Of a stretch of DNA of 7,833 nucleotides, positions 1 to 6,872 are shown piece after piece. Source of the DNA: Oscillospiraceae bacterium (GTDB taxonomy: Bacteria > Bacillota > Clostridia > Oscillospirales > Oscillospiraceae). The stretch is taken from contig JAFTGG010000069.1 of the NCBI GenBank assembly GCA_017458025.1, positions 1 through 7,833 of the forward strand. The letters are read 5' to 3'. Every line of letters starts with the position of its first letter. Within the stretch, counting starts at the first letter, position 1. A model generated the notes under the pieces. That model saw nothing but the letters and a program-made list of their open reading frames with translations, made no database searches and was not told where the DNA came from. The position numbers were made by a program, and so were the translations under genes.

Positions 1-720
1 GCCACCGGGCGGGAGGTTCTCGAATACGTTGTCGCGGAGGGCACGGGCAAGAACGGCAAGGTTGCGGGCTACCGTCTCGGCGGCAAGACCGGCACGGCGG
101 ATAAGGTCGGCGGCAACGTCATCGTCTCGTTCGTGTGCTTCGCGCCCGCGAACGATCCGCAGGTCATCATGCTGCTCACGCTCGACGAGCCGGATCGCTG
201 GACCGGCACTTACGTCTCCGGCGGCAACATGGTCGCGCCGGTGGCGAGCAGCGTCATGGCGGAGATATTGCCGTACCTCGGCATCGAGCCGACCTACAGC
301 GCCGAAGAACTCGTCGGACGCGACGCGACCGTGCCGAACCTCGTCGGCGAGAGCGTCGAAACCGCGCAGACGAAGCTCAAGGAGCTCGGCTTCTCAAGCC
401 GTGTTATCGGCGACGCCGAAAAGGTCACCGACCAGACGCCGCTCGGCGGCGCGATCGTGCCGAACAACGCGGAGATCCTGCTCTACTGCGGCGAGGCGAA
501 GTCTGACGCGCTCTGCATCGTGCCGAACGTCATCGGCGACAGCGCGTCGGTCGCGAACCAGAAGCTGACGAACGCGGGACTCATCATGTCGATCTCCGGC
601 GCGACGAACCGCTCGTCCGCGACGGTGCACGCCATCTCGCAGTCCGAGGAGCCGGGCAGGGAGGTCGCGGCGGGCACGGTCGTCCGCGTGCAGTTGAGCG
701 ACAGCTCGGTTACGGATTAA
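1..720 (+). CDS. Class B penicillin-binding protein (FtsI/SpoVD/PBP2B type), 3' part, with two PASTA domains
   Basis: This is a D,D-transpeptidase that crosslinks peptidoglycan at the septum or spore cortex, acting outside the membrane. The 5' part lies before the window; 239 residues and a TAA stop are visible. The KTG box (KTGTA, visible residues 29-33, bases 85-99) closes the transpeptidase domain, preceded by the family-typical VVAEGTGKNG stretch. Two PASTA domains follow, roughly residues 109-165 (starting TVPNLVGES) and 172-234 (starting IVPNVIGDS); these bind peptidoglycan stem peptides or beta-lactams in related proteins. The active-site SxxK and SxN motifs are upstream and cannot be checked. 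Two PASTA domains resemble Bacillus PBP2B, but the position before murE also fits clostridial SpoVD/FtsI, so I give no symbol. The protein lies upstream of a SEDS polymerase (3343-4539), its expected partner. Confidence 0.93.
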   Translation, partial: ATGREVLEYVVAEGTGKNGKVAGYRLGGKTGTADKVGGNVIVSFVCFAPANDPQVIMLLTLDEPDRWTGTYVSGGNMVAPVASSVMAEILPYLGIEPTYSAEELVGRDATVPNLVGESVETAQTKLKELGFSSRVIGDAEKVTDQTPLGGAIVPNNAEILLYCGEAKSDALCIVPNVIGDSASVANQKLTNAGLIMSISGATNRSSATVHAISQSEEPGREVAAGTVVRVQLSDSSVTD

Positions 721-862
721 TGCTACGTTTATCCGAGAGGTGCCGCCGGCGGCATACAGTTGCTGACGCAACCGGCGCGATACCGTAAATGGAATTTTTT
801 TCAATGCGTTCAGTATTAAATTCAAAGAAAGCCATATTCAATCGTGAAAGGGAAGCTTCCAC
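721..862 (+). other. Spacer between the PBP gene and murE with short inverted repeats and an AT-rich tract
   Basis: No gene is visible here. A 14-base perfect palindrome, TGCCGCCGGCGGCA, lies at 741-754, and GTTGC-TGAC-GCAAC can form a five-pair hairpin at 759-772. CGCCGG (744-749) can alternatively pair with CCGGCG (772-777), enclosing the second hairpin. CGGAT at the PBP stop (713-717) is complementary to ATCCG (731-735). A run of seven T (795-801) starts 17 bases after the last arm, too far for a standard intrinsic terminator. The next 40 bases are AT-rich for this genome and include TATTAA (814-819), a possible -10 element without a convincing -35 partner. Attenuation or a weak internal promoter for murE is possible but unproven. 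Confidence 0.3.
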
Positions 863-865
863 ACG
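847..865 (+). promoter_or_regulatory. Shine-Dalgarno-like site preceding an ACG in the murE start position
   Basis: AAAGGGA at 847-853 is a moderate ribosome binding site. Nine bases later an ACG (863-865) sits exactly where the MurE start codon is expected, because the next codons read RLSALL, matching the usual MurE beginning of Met, a basic residue, then LSxLL. The only standard start codon in this frame after the upstream TGA (845-847) and before the conserved region is TTG at 878, which is 24 bases from the site and would remove the conserved first residues. The site therefore supports an original ATG at 863 that now reads ACG. Confidence 0.5.
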
Positions 866-2295
866 CGCTTATCGGCATTGCTTTCACCCCTGACGACGTA
901 TGAGCTGCACGCCCCGAACGATTTAGAGATCCTGCATCTGACCGACGATTCCCGCGCGGTGCGGCGCGGCAGCCTGTTCGCCGCGCTGCGCGGCGCGAAG
1001 GAGGACGGCGCGCGCTTTTTGGCGGACGCGCTGCGGAAGGGCGCGGCCTGCGCGTTGTGCGAATCGCCGCCGGACGTCGACATGCCATATGTGCTCGTGC
1101 CGGACAGCCGCTGCGCGCTGGCGCTCATGGCGGCGGCATGGTACGGCGGTCCCGCTGCGCGCATGACGATGCTCGGCGTCACCGGCACGAACGGGAAGAC
1201 GACCACGACGTATCTTTTGAAGCAGATGCTCGAACAGACGCTGCAAGCCAAGGTCGGGCTCATCGGCACGAACCAGAACATGATCGGCGATACGATCCTC
1301 TCCGCCGAGCGCACGACGCCGGGTACGCTGGAGCTCCAGCGCCTGCTCGCGCGCATGGCGGAGGAGGGCTGCACGCACGTCGTGATGGAGGTGTCTTCCC
1401 ACGCGCTGACGCAGCATCGCGCCGCGGGCATTTTGTTCGACGTCGGCATCTTCACCAACCTGACGCAGGATCACCTTGACTACCACGGCACGATGGAGGC
1501 CTACTGCGACGCCAAGGCGCGGCTGTTCCGGCAATGCCGCGCGGCCGCCGTCAACGGCGACAGCAAGTGGGCGTCGCGGGTCATGGACGGCGCGGACTGT
1601 CCCCGCCTGAGCTTCGGGCAGAATCTGACGAACGACATCGTCGGCTGGCACCCGCGCTATGAAAACGACCGCGTGCGCTTCACCGTCTCCGACGAGGAGG
1701 AGCATTACGCGACCGAGATCCGTATTCCCGGCGAATTTTCGCTCTACAACGCGCTCGGCGCGCTGACGGCGATGAAGCTGCTCGGCGTGCCGCTGGAAAC
1801 GGCGGCAAAGGCGCTGCCGGACTGCAAGGGCGTCCGCGGGCGCTGCGAGGTCGTGCCGACGGATACGGACTACACCGTGCTTATCGACTACGCGCATACG
1901 CCCGACGGGCTTAAGAATATTTTAGAAACAGTCTGCGGCTTCGCGCAGAACCGCGTGCTGGCCGTCTTTGGCTGCGGCGGCGACCGGGACCGCACGAAAC
2001 GCGCCCGCATGGGCCGCGTCGCGGCGTAGCTCTCGGATTTCGCCGTCGTGACGAGCGACAACCCGCGCACCGAGTCGCCCTACGCGATACTGCACGATGT
2101 GCTCGACGGCATGCGCGGCAGCAAAACGCCGTTCGCGGTCATCGAGAACCGGCGCGAGGCGATCGCTTACGCCCTGGACCACGCGCAAAGCGGCGACGTG
2201 GTCGTGCTCGCGGGGAAGGGGCACGAAAGCTACCAGATCATCGGCAACAAATCCTATGCGCTCGACGAGCGCGACGTTGTGTGCGAATACCTTAA
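863..2295 (+). pseudogene. murE: UDP-N-acetylmuramoyl-L-alanyl-D-glutamate--2,6-diaminopimelate ligase, interrupted
   Basis: MurE is the cytoplasmic ATP-dependent ligase that adds the third residue to the peptidoglycan stem peptide. Counting from 863, the ATP loop GTNGKTT is at 108-114, EVSSHAL at 176-182, NLTQDHLDYHG at 199-209, the lysine of KARLF (carbamylated in the family) at 218, and DYAHTPDGL at 342-350. The specificity motif DNPRTE at 399-404 indicates meso-diaminopimelate rather than lysine, and GHESYQII lies at 453-460. Full length would be about 477 residues, normal for the family. Three defects are visible: ACG in place of the start ATG (863-865); TAG at codon 389 (2027-2029), just before the DNPR motif; and no in-frame stop at the natural end, so the frame runs on to 2422 inside mraY. 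A TAA one frame away at 2293-2295 marks the likely ancestral end. From TTG 878 the ribosome would make a 383-residue fragment lacking most of the C-terminal ligase domain. It is either a decaying gene or a consensus with sequence errors. Confidence 0.8.
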
Positions 2296-2312
2296 ACGAA
2301 GGAGAAATCAGC

Positions 2313-3305
2313 ATGATCAAGACAGTACTCGCCTGTATCCTCAGCTTCGCGGCCGCGGTGATCGCGGGGAGGTTCCTGATCCCGTGGCTTCGCCGTCTCA
2401 AGGCGGGGCAGGAGATCCGTGAGGACGGCCCGACGTGGCACAACGCCAAGGCGGGTACGCCGACTATGGGCGGGCTCATGTTTATCGCGGGTATTTTCGT
2501 CGCGATTTTGGCCGTCGGCTGGTCGGGCATGCTGCGCGGCGACTTTAAGCATCTCTATATCTTTGGCTTCGCGCTGATTTTTGGCGTGATCGGATTTCTC
2601 GACGATTTTGAGAAGGTCGTCCATCATCGCAACCTCGGCCTGACGGCGCTGCAGAAGTTTGTGCTCCAGCTCGCCGCGGCGGTGGCGTTCCTGACGCTCA
2701 TGCGCTATGAGGGCATGCTGACGCCGAACCTGTATGTGCCGTTTTTCCAGACGCACCTTGTCATGAGCTGGCCGGTGTACATGGTCTTCGCCGCGTTCGT
2801 CATCGTCGGCACGGTCAACGCCGTCAACATCACCGACGGCATCGACGGCCTCGCGGGCAGCGTGACGGTGCCGGTGGGCCTGTTTTTTGCCGTGGTCGCG
2901 GCGTGGTGGCCGGGCCTTGAGCAGCTCGGCGTCTATTCCGGCGCGCTGGTGGGCGGGCTGCTGGGCTTTCTCGTCTATAATTTCCACCCCGCGAAGGTGT
3001 TTATGGGCGACACGGGCTCGCTGTTTCTGGGCGGAACGGTCGCGGCGCTGGCGTTTGCCTACGACATGCCGCTCATTCTGATTCCCGTCGGCTTTGTCTA
3101 CATTTGCGAGACGATGTCCGACATTCTGCAGGTCGGCTACTTCAAGCTGACGCATGGCAAGCGCCTCTTTAAAATGGCTCCGCTGCACCACCACTTTGAG
3201 CTGTGCGGCTGGAGCGAGGTAAAGCTCGTCGCGGTGTTTACGACCGTGAGCGCGCTGTGCTGCTTCGCCGCCGCGCTGGGGGTACTCGACCGGTATCATT
3301 TTTGA
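2313..3305 (+). CDS. mraY: Phospho-N-acetylmuramoyl-pentapeptide-transferase (lipid I synthase)
   Basis: MraY is a polytopic inner-membrane enzyme that transfers phospho-MurNAc-pentapeptide from UDP to undecaprenyl phosphate, giving lipid I. The 330-residue length fits the family. Visible motifs are GTPTMGG at 48-54, FLDDFEK at 95-101 with the Asp pair 97-98, NAVNITDGIDGLA at 169-181, GDTGSLFLGG from 232 with Asp233, and PLHHHFE with the His triplet 292-294. All the expected catalytic and magnesium-binding residues are present. The ATG at 2313 follows AAGGAG (2299-2304) at eight bases. In most dcw clusters murF lies directly upstream and murD directly downstream; both are missing here. The gene overlaps the read-through tail of the damaged murE frame by 110 bases, which I do not regard as coding. 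The stop is TGA. Confidence 0.97.
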   Translation: MIKTVLACILSFAAAVIAGRFLIPWLRRLKAGQEIREDGPTWHNAKAGTPTMGGLMFIAGIFVAILAVGWSGMLRGDFKHLYIFGFALIFGVIGFLDDFEKVVHHRNLGLTALQKFVLQLAAAVAFLTLMRYEGMLTPNLYVPFFQTHLVMSWPVYMVFAAFVIVGTVNAVNITDGIDGLAGSVTVPVGLFFAVVAAWWPGLEQLGVYSGALVGGLLGFLVYNFHPAKVFMGDTGSLFLGGTVAALAFAYDMPLILIPVGFVYICETMSDILQVGYFKLTHGKRLFKMAPLHHHFELCGWSEVKLVAVFTTVSALCCFAAALGVLDRYHF

Positions 3306-3342
3306 TTTTTAGACGGGAGCCGTCAGGAAAGGAGAAAACAGC

Positions 3343-4539
3343 ATGACCCGCGAAGAAAAGGAACTGCGGCGGCAGGAGCGCGAACGGCGCAGAGCCATTG
3401 AAAACGCCGCGAAAGAAGCGGGCCGCGGCCCGCTCGACGTGCCGTTCCTTCTGCTGACGCTGCTGCTGACGGGCGTGGGCCTCATCATGCTCTTTTCCGC
3501 CAGCTTTCCTATGGCGTACTACGAGAGCGGCAACCCCGCGTACTACCTGATCCGGCAGGGCATCTTCGCCGCTCTCGGTATTGTGGCGATGCTCGCCATC
3601 GGGCGCATCAACTACGAGCGCTACCGCGTGGTGGGCAAATACGTCCTCACGCTGTCGATCTTCCTGCTGATCGCCGTGCTGATCCCCGGCGTCGGCATCA
3701 CGCGCAACAACGCGACGCGCTGGCTCGGCTTCGGCGGCGAGAACGGCTTCCAGTTCCAGCCCTCGGAGATCGCGAAGATCGGCGTCATTCTCTACTTTGC
3801 GGACAGTATCTCCAAGAAGAAAGAGCGTATGCGCACGTTCCGCTACGGCATCCTGCCGTATGCGGTCATTCTCGGCATCATTGCGTTCCTGATGTACAAG
3901 GAGCCGCACCTGTCCGGCACGGTGCTGATCCTCGGCATCGGCGTGGTGATGATGTTCGTCGGTGGTATCCGGTCCATCTGGGTCGGCGCGGGGCTTGGCG
4001 TCGGCGCGGTCGGCGTTTGGGCATACCTGACGGGAAAGATCAGCTACAACTCCTCGCGCATAGCGATCTGGCGCGATCCGCTCACCAATGACCCTGACCT
4101 GATGCGCGACGCGGGCTATCAGATCCGGCAAAGCCTGCTCGCCATCGGCTCCGGCGGCCTGCTTGGCGTCGGCCTCGGCAAGAGCCGCCAGAAGTTCATG
4201 TATTTGCCCGAGCGGCACAACGACTTCATCTTCTCTATCATCTGCGAGGAGTTGGGACTCATCGGCGCGACGCTCATCATGGCGCTGTTCGCGCTGCTCA
4301 TCATCCGCGGCTACTGGATCGCGCTGCACGCCCGCGACCGCTTCGGCGCGCTGCTCGCCGTCGGCGTCACGACGCAGGTCGCGCTGCAGGTGTTTTTAAA
4401 CATCGCGGTCGTGACGAACCTGATCCCGAACACGGGCATTTCGCTGCCGTTTTTCAGCTACGGCGGCACGTCGCTGGTCATCCAGCTGGCCGAAATGGCG
4501 CTTGTCCTGAGCGTGTCAAGGCAAATGCCGCCCAGTTGA
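3343..4539 (+). CDS. ftsW: SEDS-family peptidoglycan glycosyltransferase FtsW/SpoVE
   Basis: This integral membrane protein of about ten membrane segments polymerises lipid II into glycan strands with a partner class B PBP; the upstream PASTA-PBP is the natural candidate. The 398 residues begin with a cytoplasmic tail of about 30 residues rich in Arg, Lys and Glu. Diagnostic motifs are FQFQPSEIAK in the first half, YLPERHNDFIFS at 287-298 with the putative catalytic Asp294, and NTGISLPFFSYGGTS at 363-377. The ATG at 3343 is preceded by AAAGGAG (3328-3334) at eight bases. Sequence alone does not separate vegetative FtsW from the sporulation paralogue SpoVE, and in spore-forming Firmicutes the gene before murG is often spoVE. 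The 37-base gap from mraY contains a small hairpin, GACGG-GAG-CCGTC (3312-3324), where murD would normally be. Confidence 0.93.
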   Translation: MTREEKELRRQERERRRAIENAAKEAGRGPLDVPFLLLTLLLTGVGLIMLFSASFPMAYYESGNPAYYLIRQGIFAALGIVAMLAIGRINYERYRVVGKYVLTLSIFLLIAVLIPGVGITRNNATRWLGFGGENGFQFQPSEIAKIGVILYFADSISKKKERMRTFRYGILPYAVILGIIAFLMYKEPHLSGTVLILGIGVVMMFVGGIRSIWVGAGLGVGAVGVWAYLTGKISYNSSRIAIWRDPLTNDPDLMRDAGYQIRQSLLAIGSGGLLGVGLGKSRQKFMYLPERHNDFIFSIICEELGLIGATLIMALFALLIIRGYWIALHARDRFGALLAVGVTTQVALQVFLNIAVVTNLIPNTGISLPFFSYGGTSLVIQLAEMALVLSVSRQMPPS

Positions 4540-4549
4540 CGGAGGTTTT

Positions 4550-5671
4550 ATGAAAGTGATTTTCACCTGCGGCGGCACGGCGGGACACGTCAATCCCGCG
4601 CTTGCGCTCGCCGGCTATATGAAAGAAAAAGACCCCGCGACGGAGATCCTGTTCGTCGGCGCGGAGCGCGGCCTGGAGCGCGACCTGATCGCGCATACGG
4701 ACTATCCGTTCCGCACGGTCAACATCTCGTCGTTTCACCGCTCGTTCAAGCCCAAGGAGATCGGACACAACCTCGTCTCCGTCAAGAACCTGCTCCACGC
4801 GGAGCGGGAGGCAGACGCGATCCTCGACGATTTTCAGCCCGACCTCATCGTCGGCACCGGCGGCTACGCCAGCTATCCCATCGTGCGCTACGGCGCGAAG
4901 CGCGGCGTACCGACGGCGGTGCACGAGTCCAACGCCATTCCCGGCCTCACGACCAAGCAGCTCGAACCCTACGCCGAGCGCATTATGGTCGGCTTTGAGG
5001 ATTGCCGCCGGCACTACAAGCACCCCGACAAGGTGGTCGTCACCGGCACGCCGGTGCGCGGCGACTTCTTCGCGCAGACGAAGCGGGAGGCGAAGCGCAA
5101 GCTTGGCGCCGACGACGGCCGCCCGCTGATCGTGTCCTTCTGGGGCAGCCTCGGCGCGGGCGGCATGAACCGCATGATGGCGGAGTTTCTCGCCCTTGAA
5201 GCGGCGCACGAGCCGTTCCACCACATCCACGGCGTCGGCGCGATCTCATGGGACGCGACGCGGGAAGCGCTTCGGGAGCGCGGCGTCGATCTCGCGGCGC
5301 ACCCGAGCCTCGATGTACGCGAGTATATCTACGATATGGCGGACGTCATGCGCGCCGCCGACCTCGTGCTCTCCCGCGCGGGGGCGTCCACCATCGCGGA
5401 GCTGACGGCGCTTGGCGTGCCCGCGATTCTGGTGCCGTCGCCCAACGTGACGAACCACCATCAGGAGAAGAACGCCAACCTGCTCGGCGAGCACGGCGCG
5501 GCGCTGGTGCTTTCGGAGGACGGCCTCGACGGCAAGCGGCTGTTCGCCGCCGCGGCGGGTATCCTCCGCGACGAGGCAAAGCAGCTTGAGATGGCAAAAA
5601 ACATGGCGTCCCTCGGAGTGAGAGACGCCACGGAGCGGATCTATGAAACGGTGGTCAGCCTTGTAAGGTAA
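4550..5671 (+). CDS. murG: UDP-GlcNAc--undecaprenyl-PP-MurNAc-pentapeptide GlcNAc transferase (lipid II synthase)
   Basis: MurG is a membrane-associated GT28 glycosyltransferase on the cytoplasmic face that adds GlcNAc to lipid I to give lipid II. The 373 residues show the first glycine loop GGTAGHVNP at 8-16, the second GTGGYAS at 102-108, HESNAIPGLTTK from 125, and SRAGASTIAEL at 275-285 in the donor-binding half. The usual third loop GGSQGA reads WGSLGAGG at 198-205, a variant I associate with clostridial MurG. The ATG follows GGAGG (4541-4545) after only four bases and lies ten bases after the ftsW stop, so the two are probably cotranscribed. The C-terminal end overlaps the convergent gene at 5655-6743 by 17 bases. 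murB and divIB, frequent downstream neighbours in Firmicutes, do not follow directly. The stop is TAA. Confidence 0.97.
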   Translation: MKVIFTCGGTAGHVNPALALAGYMKEKDPATEILFVGAERGLERDLIAHTDYPFRTVNISSFHRSFKPKEIGHNLVSVKNLLHAEREADAILDDFQPDLIVGTGGYASYPIVRYGAKRGVPTAVHESNAIPGLTTKQLEPYAERIMVGFEDCRRHYKHPDKVVVTGTPVRGDFFAQTKREAKRKLGADDGRPLIVSFWGSLGAGGMNRMMAEFLALEAAHEPFHHIHGVGAISWDATREALRERGVDLAAHPSLDVREYIYDMADVMRAADLVLSRAGASTIAELTALGVPAILVPSPNVTNHHQEKNANLLGEHGAALVLSEDGLDGKRLFAAAAGILRDEAKQLEMAKNMASLGVRDATERIYETVVSLVR

Positions 5672-6743
5672 ATTCCATAGACACGGGGTTATGGTCGCTG
5701 TAGCGGAAGCCGGTGTCGATGACCTTCGCCTCGTTGACCGCTACGTTCGGCGAGGCGAGAAAGCCGTCCACGGTCAGCACATATTGGCCCTCGTGATACG
5801 GCCCGTCGGCGTTGCGGCAGGACGGTACGGGATTTTCTTCATCGAGCGGCGCGATGAGCACGATATCCACGCCGTCGAAGGTCTCCGGCGGAATCGGCTG
5901 CGCCCAGGTGTACTCGATGTCGCTCGCGCCGAAGTAGACGCTCGAATCGCCCAGCAGGTCCTTGTTGAAGTCGCCGCCCGCGACGCACCAATTGCCCGCC
6001 TCGTATTCGCCCTGCATATCCTCCAGCAGCATGCGAAGCTGCTCGGTGGCGATGGTGCCGTCGGAGGTGTAGGCGGAGAGGTGCAGGTTGTAGAGCACCA
6101 GCTCGCCGCCGCCGTAAACCGGAATACGGCTTACGCTGTAGCAGCGGTCAAGGTCGAGGAACTTTGTGAAGCCCGTCTCGATGGGCAGGCTGCGGCGGAC
6201 GGCGGAGTCGATGGTATAATCGGAAAACGTGCCGACGCCCGCCTTGGACGCGCCGTGCGGCTGGGTGAGGGGATAGAACAGGAACGGGGAATCGTAGTTT
6301 TGCGCGAAAACGTGAACATAGGCATGTTCCTGATTCAGCCTGAACTCCAGAATTTCGTCTTCGTTGACATGATACGAGCGCGTCGAATCGGTGTCGATCT
6401 CCTGTACAAGCAGAAAATCGGCGTCCTGCTCAAAGAGAAATTGTCCGATGTTCTCAAGATTCGCTTCCAGCCGTTCCTTCGACCATGCCCACGACTGGGT
6501 GCCGCCATCCATGAAGAAACCGTAGTCGTCTTCATAAGCGCCGAAGCCGATGTTCCATGAGACGATTTGATACGGCGTTCCGCGTTCAGCCGCGCGCCCG
6601 TTCGCATTAAAAACCGTCAGCTCCTGATTGTCCGGCAGCCGGTGGTAGTCGATGAACACATAGGCGAGATAGCCTCCCGCAATCACGACGGCTGCCAGCA
6701 CAATGCAGAGAATGACCTTCAAAAATTTTTTCGCTTTCATCAT
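5655..6743 (-). CDS. Membrane-anchored endonuclease/exonuclease/phosphatase (EEP) family protein
   Basis: The 362-residue product has a short basic N-terminus (MMKAKKFLK) and one hydrophobic segment at about 9-31, predicting a signal anchor with the catalytic domain outside the membrane. The EEP metal-dependent phosphodiesterase fold is indicated by SWNIGFG (Asn64), LLVQEID (Glu115), LYNLHLS (His221), GGDFN (Asp258, Asn260), VDGFLAS (Asp336) and YSDHNP (Asp349, His350... SDH at 349-351), in the family order, so it looks catalytically complete. The substrate cannot be told; relatives cut nucleic acids, phosphoinositides or sphingomyelin. I chose the ATG at 6743 because GGAGG lies four bases upstream, as in murG; the adjacent ATG at 6740 is equally possible, while the in-frame ATG at 6782 has no ribosome binding site. 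It is the only minus-strand gene, sits between murG and murA, and its 5' part is by eye less GC-rich than its neighbours, which suggests a later insertion. Confidence 0.85.
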   Translation of the reverse strand: MMKAKKFLKVILCIVLAAVVIAGGYLAYVFIDYHRLPDNQELTVFNANGRAAERGTPYQIVSWNIGFGAYEDDYGFFMDGGTQSWAWSKERLEANLENIGQFLFEQDADFLLVQEIDTDSTRSYHVNEDEILEFRLNQEHAYVHVFAQNYDSPFLFYPLTQPHGASKAGVGTFSDYTIDSAVRRSLPIETGFTKFLDLDRCYSVSRIPVYGGGELVLYNLHLSAYTSDGTIATEQLRMLLEDMQGEYEAGNWCVAGGDFNKDLLGDSSVYFGASDIEYTWAQPIPPETFDGVDIVLIAPLDEENPVPSCRNADGPYHEGQYVLTVDGFLASPNVAVNEAKVIDTGFRYSDHNPVSMEFTLQG

Positions 6744-6872
6744 AAGACCTCCGTTCGAGGGATTCTGCCACCATTTTGCCATAACATCTGAAAAAACGCA
6801 AGCGTAACCCCATATCGTGTCCCCTGCATACTATGGGCTAGTTGAAAACTCATAGCATGTGGAGGAGACGAG
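6744..6872. promoter_or_regulatory. Divergent intergenic region between the EEP gene and murA
   Basis: Because the EEP gene and murA point away from each other, both must start transcription here or, for murA, read through from further upstream. On the minus strand, TTGCGT (bases 6801-6796) and CAAAAT (6778-6773) are separated by 17 bases and would place a start about 20 bases before the EEP ribosome binding site; the match to the housekeeping consensus is weak. On the plus strand TACTAT (6829-6834) is a possible -10 element for murA without a clear -35. A dyad just upstream of the murA ribosome binding site is listed separately. Confidence 0.35.
6827..6859 (+). repeat. Imperfect inverted repeat directly upstream of the murA ribosome binding site
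   Basis: CATACTATG (6827-6835) and CATAGCATG (6851-6859) form nine-base arms with eight complementary pairs. Inside them AGTT (6840-6843) and AACT (6847-6850) can pair around a GAA loop and stack on the 3' arm, leaving GGCT bulged. The structure ends two bases before the murA GGAGGAG (6861-6867). No T run follows, so it is not a terminator. It could be an operator dyad or an RNA hairpin affecting murA translation; the function is inference. Confidence 0.4.

Noticed and set aside
844..903. Small frame from GTG 844 to TGA 901-903 as a leader peptide
   Set aside because: It overlaps the conserved MurE N-terminus in another frame, has no attenuator codon pattern, and its GTG sits within the likely murE ribosome binding region.
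923..1897. Long open frame on the minus strand opposite murE
   Set aside because: Shadow of MurE coding sequence; Arg/His/Val-rich with no family features. Its openness reflects codon bias, not a second gene.
2027..2029. Reassigned genetic code as the explanation for TAG in murE
   Set aside because: A single TAG in one gene that also has start and stop defects is better explained by mutation or sequence error; the other genes give no sign of recoding.
2292..3299. Long open frame on the minus strand opposite mraY
   Set aside because: It mirrors mraY, is rich in Arg, His, Asp and Ala as expected for an antisense shadow in GC-rich DNA, and shows no recognisable motif or ribosome binding site.
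3238..4329. Long open frame on the minus strand opposite ftsW
   Set aside because: Low-complexity shadow composition (Asp, Glu, His, Arg, Ala); the plus strand carries an unambiguous SEDS gene.
5691..6560. Plus-strand open frame of 289 codons opposite the EEP gene
   Set aside because: The minus strand carries the full ordered set of EEP catalytic motifs, a membrane anchor and a good ribosome binding site; the plus frame has none of these.
6796..6805. ACGCAAGCGT inverted repeat next to an A/T run, resembling a terminator on the minus strand
   Set aside because: The stem is only four pairs with a two-base loop and it lies upstream of the EEP gene, where a terminator would make little sense.
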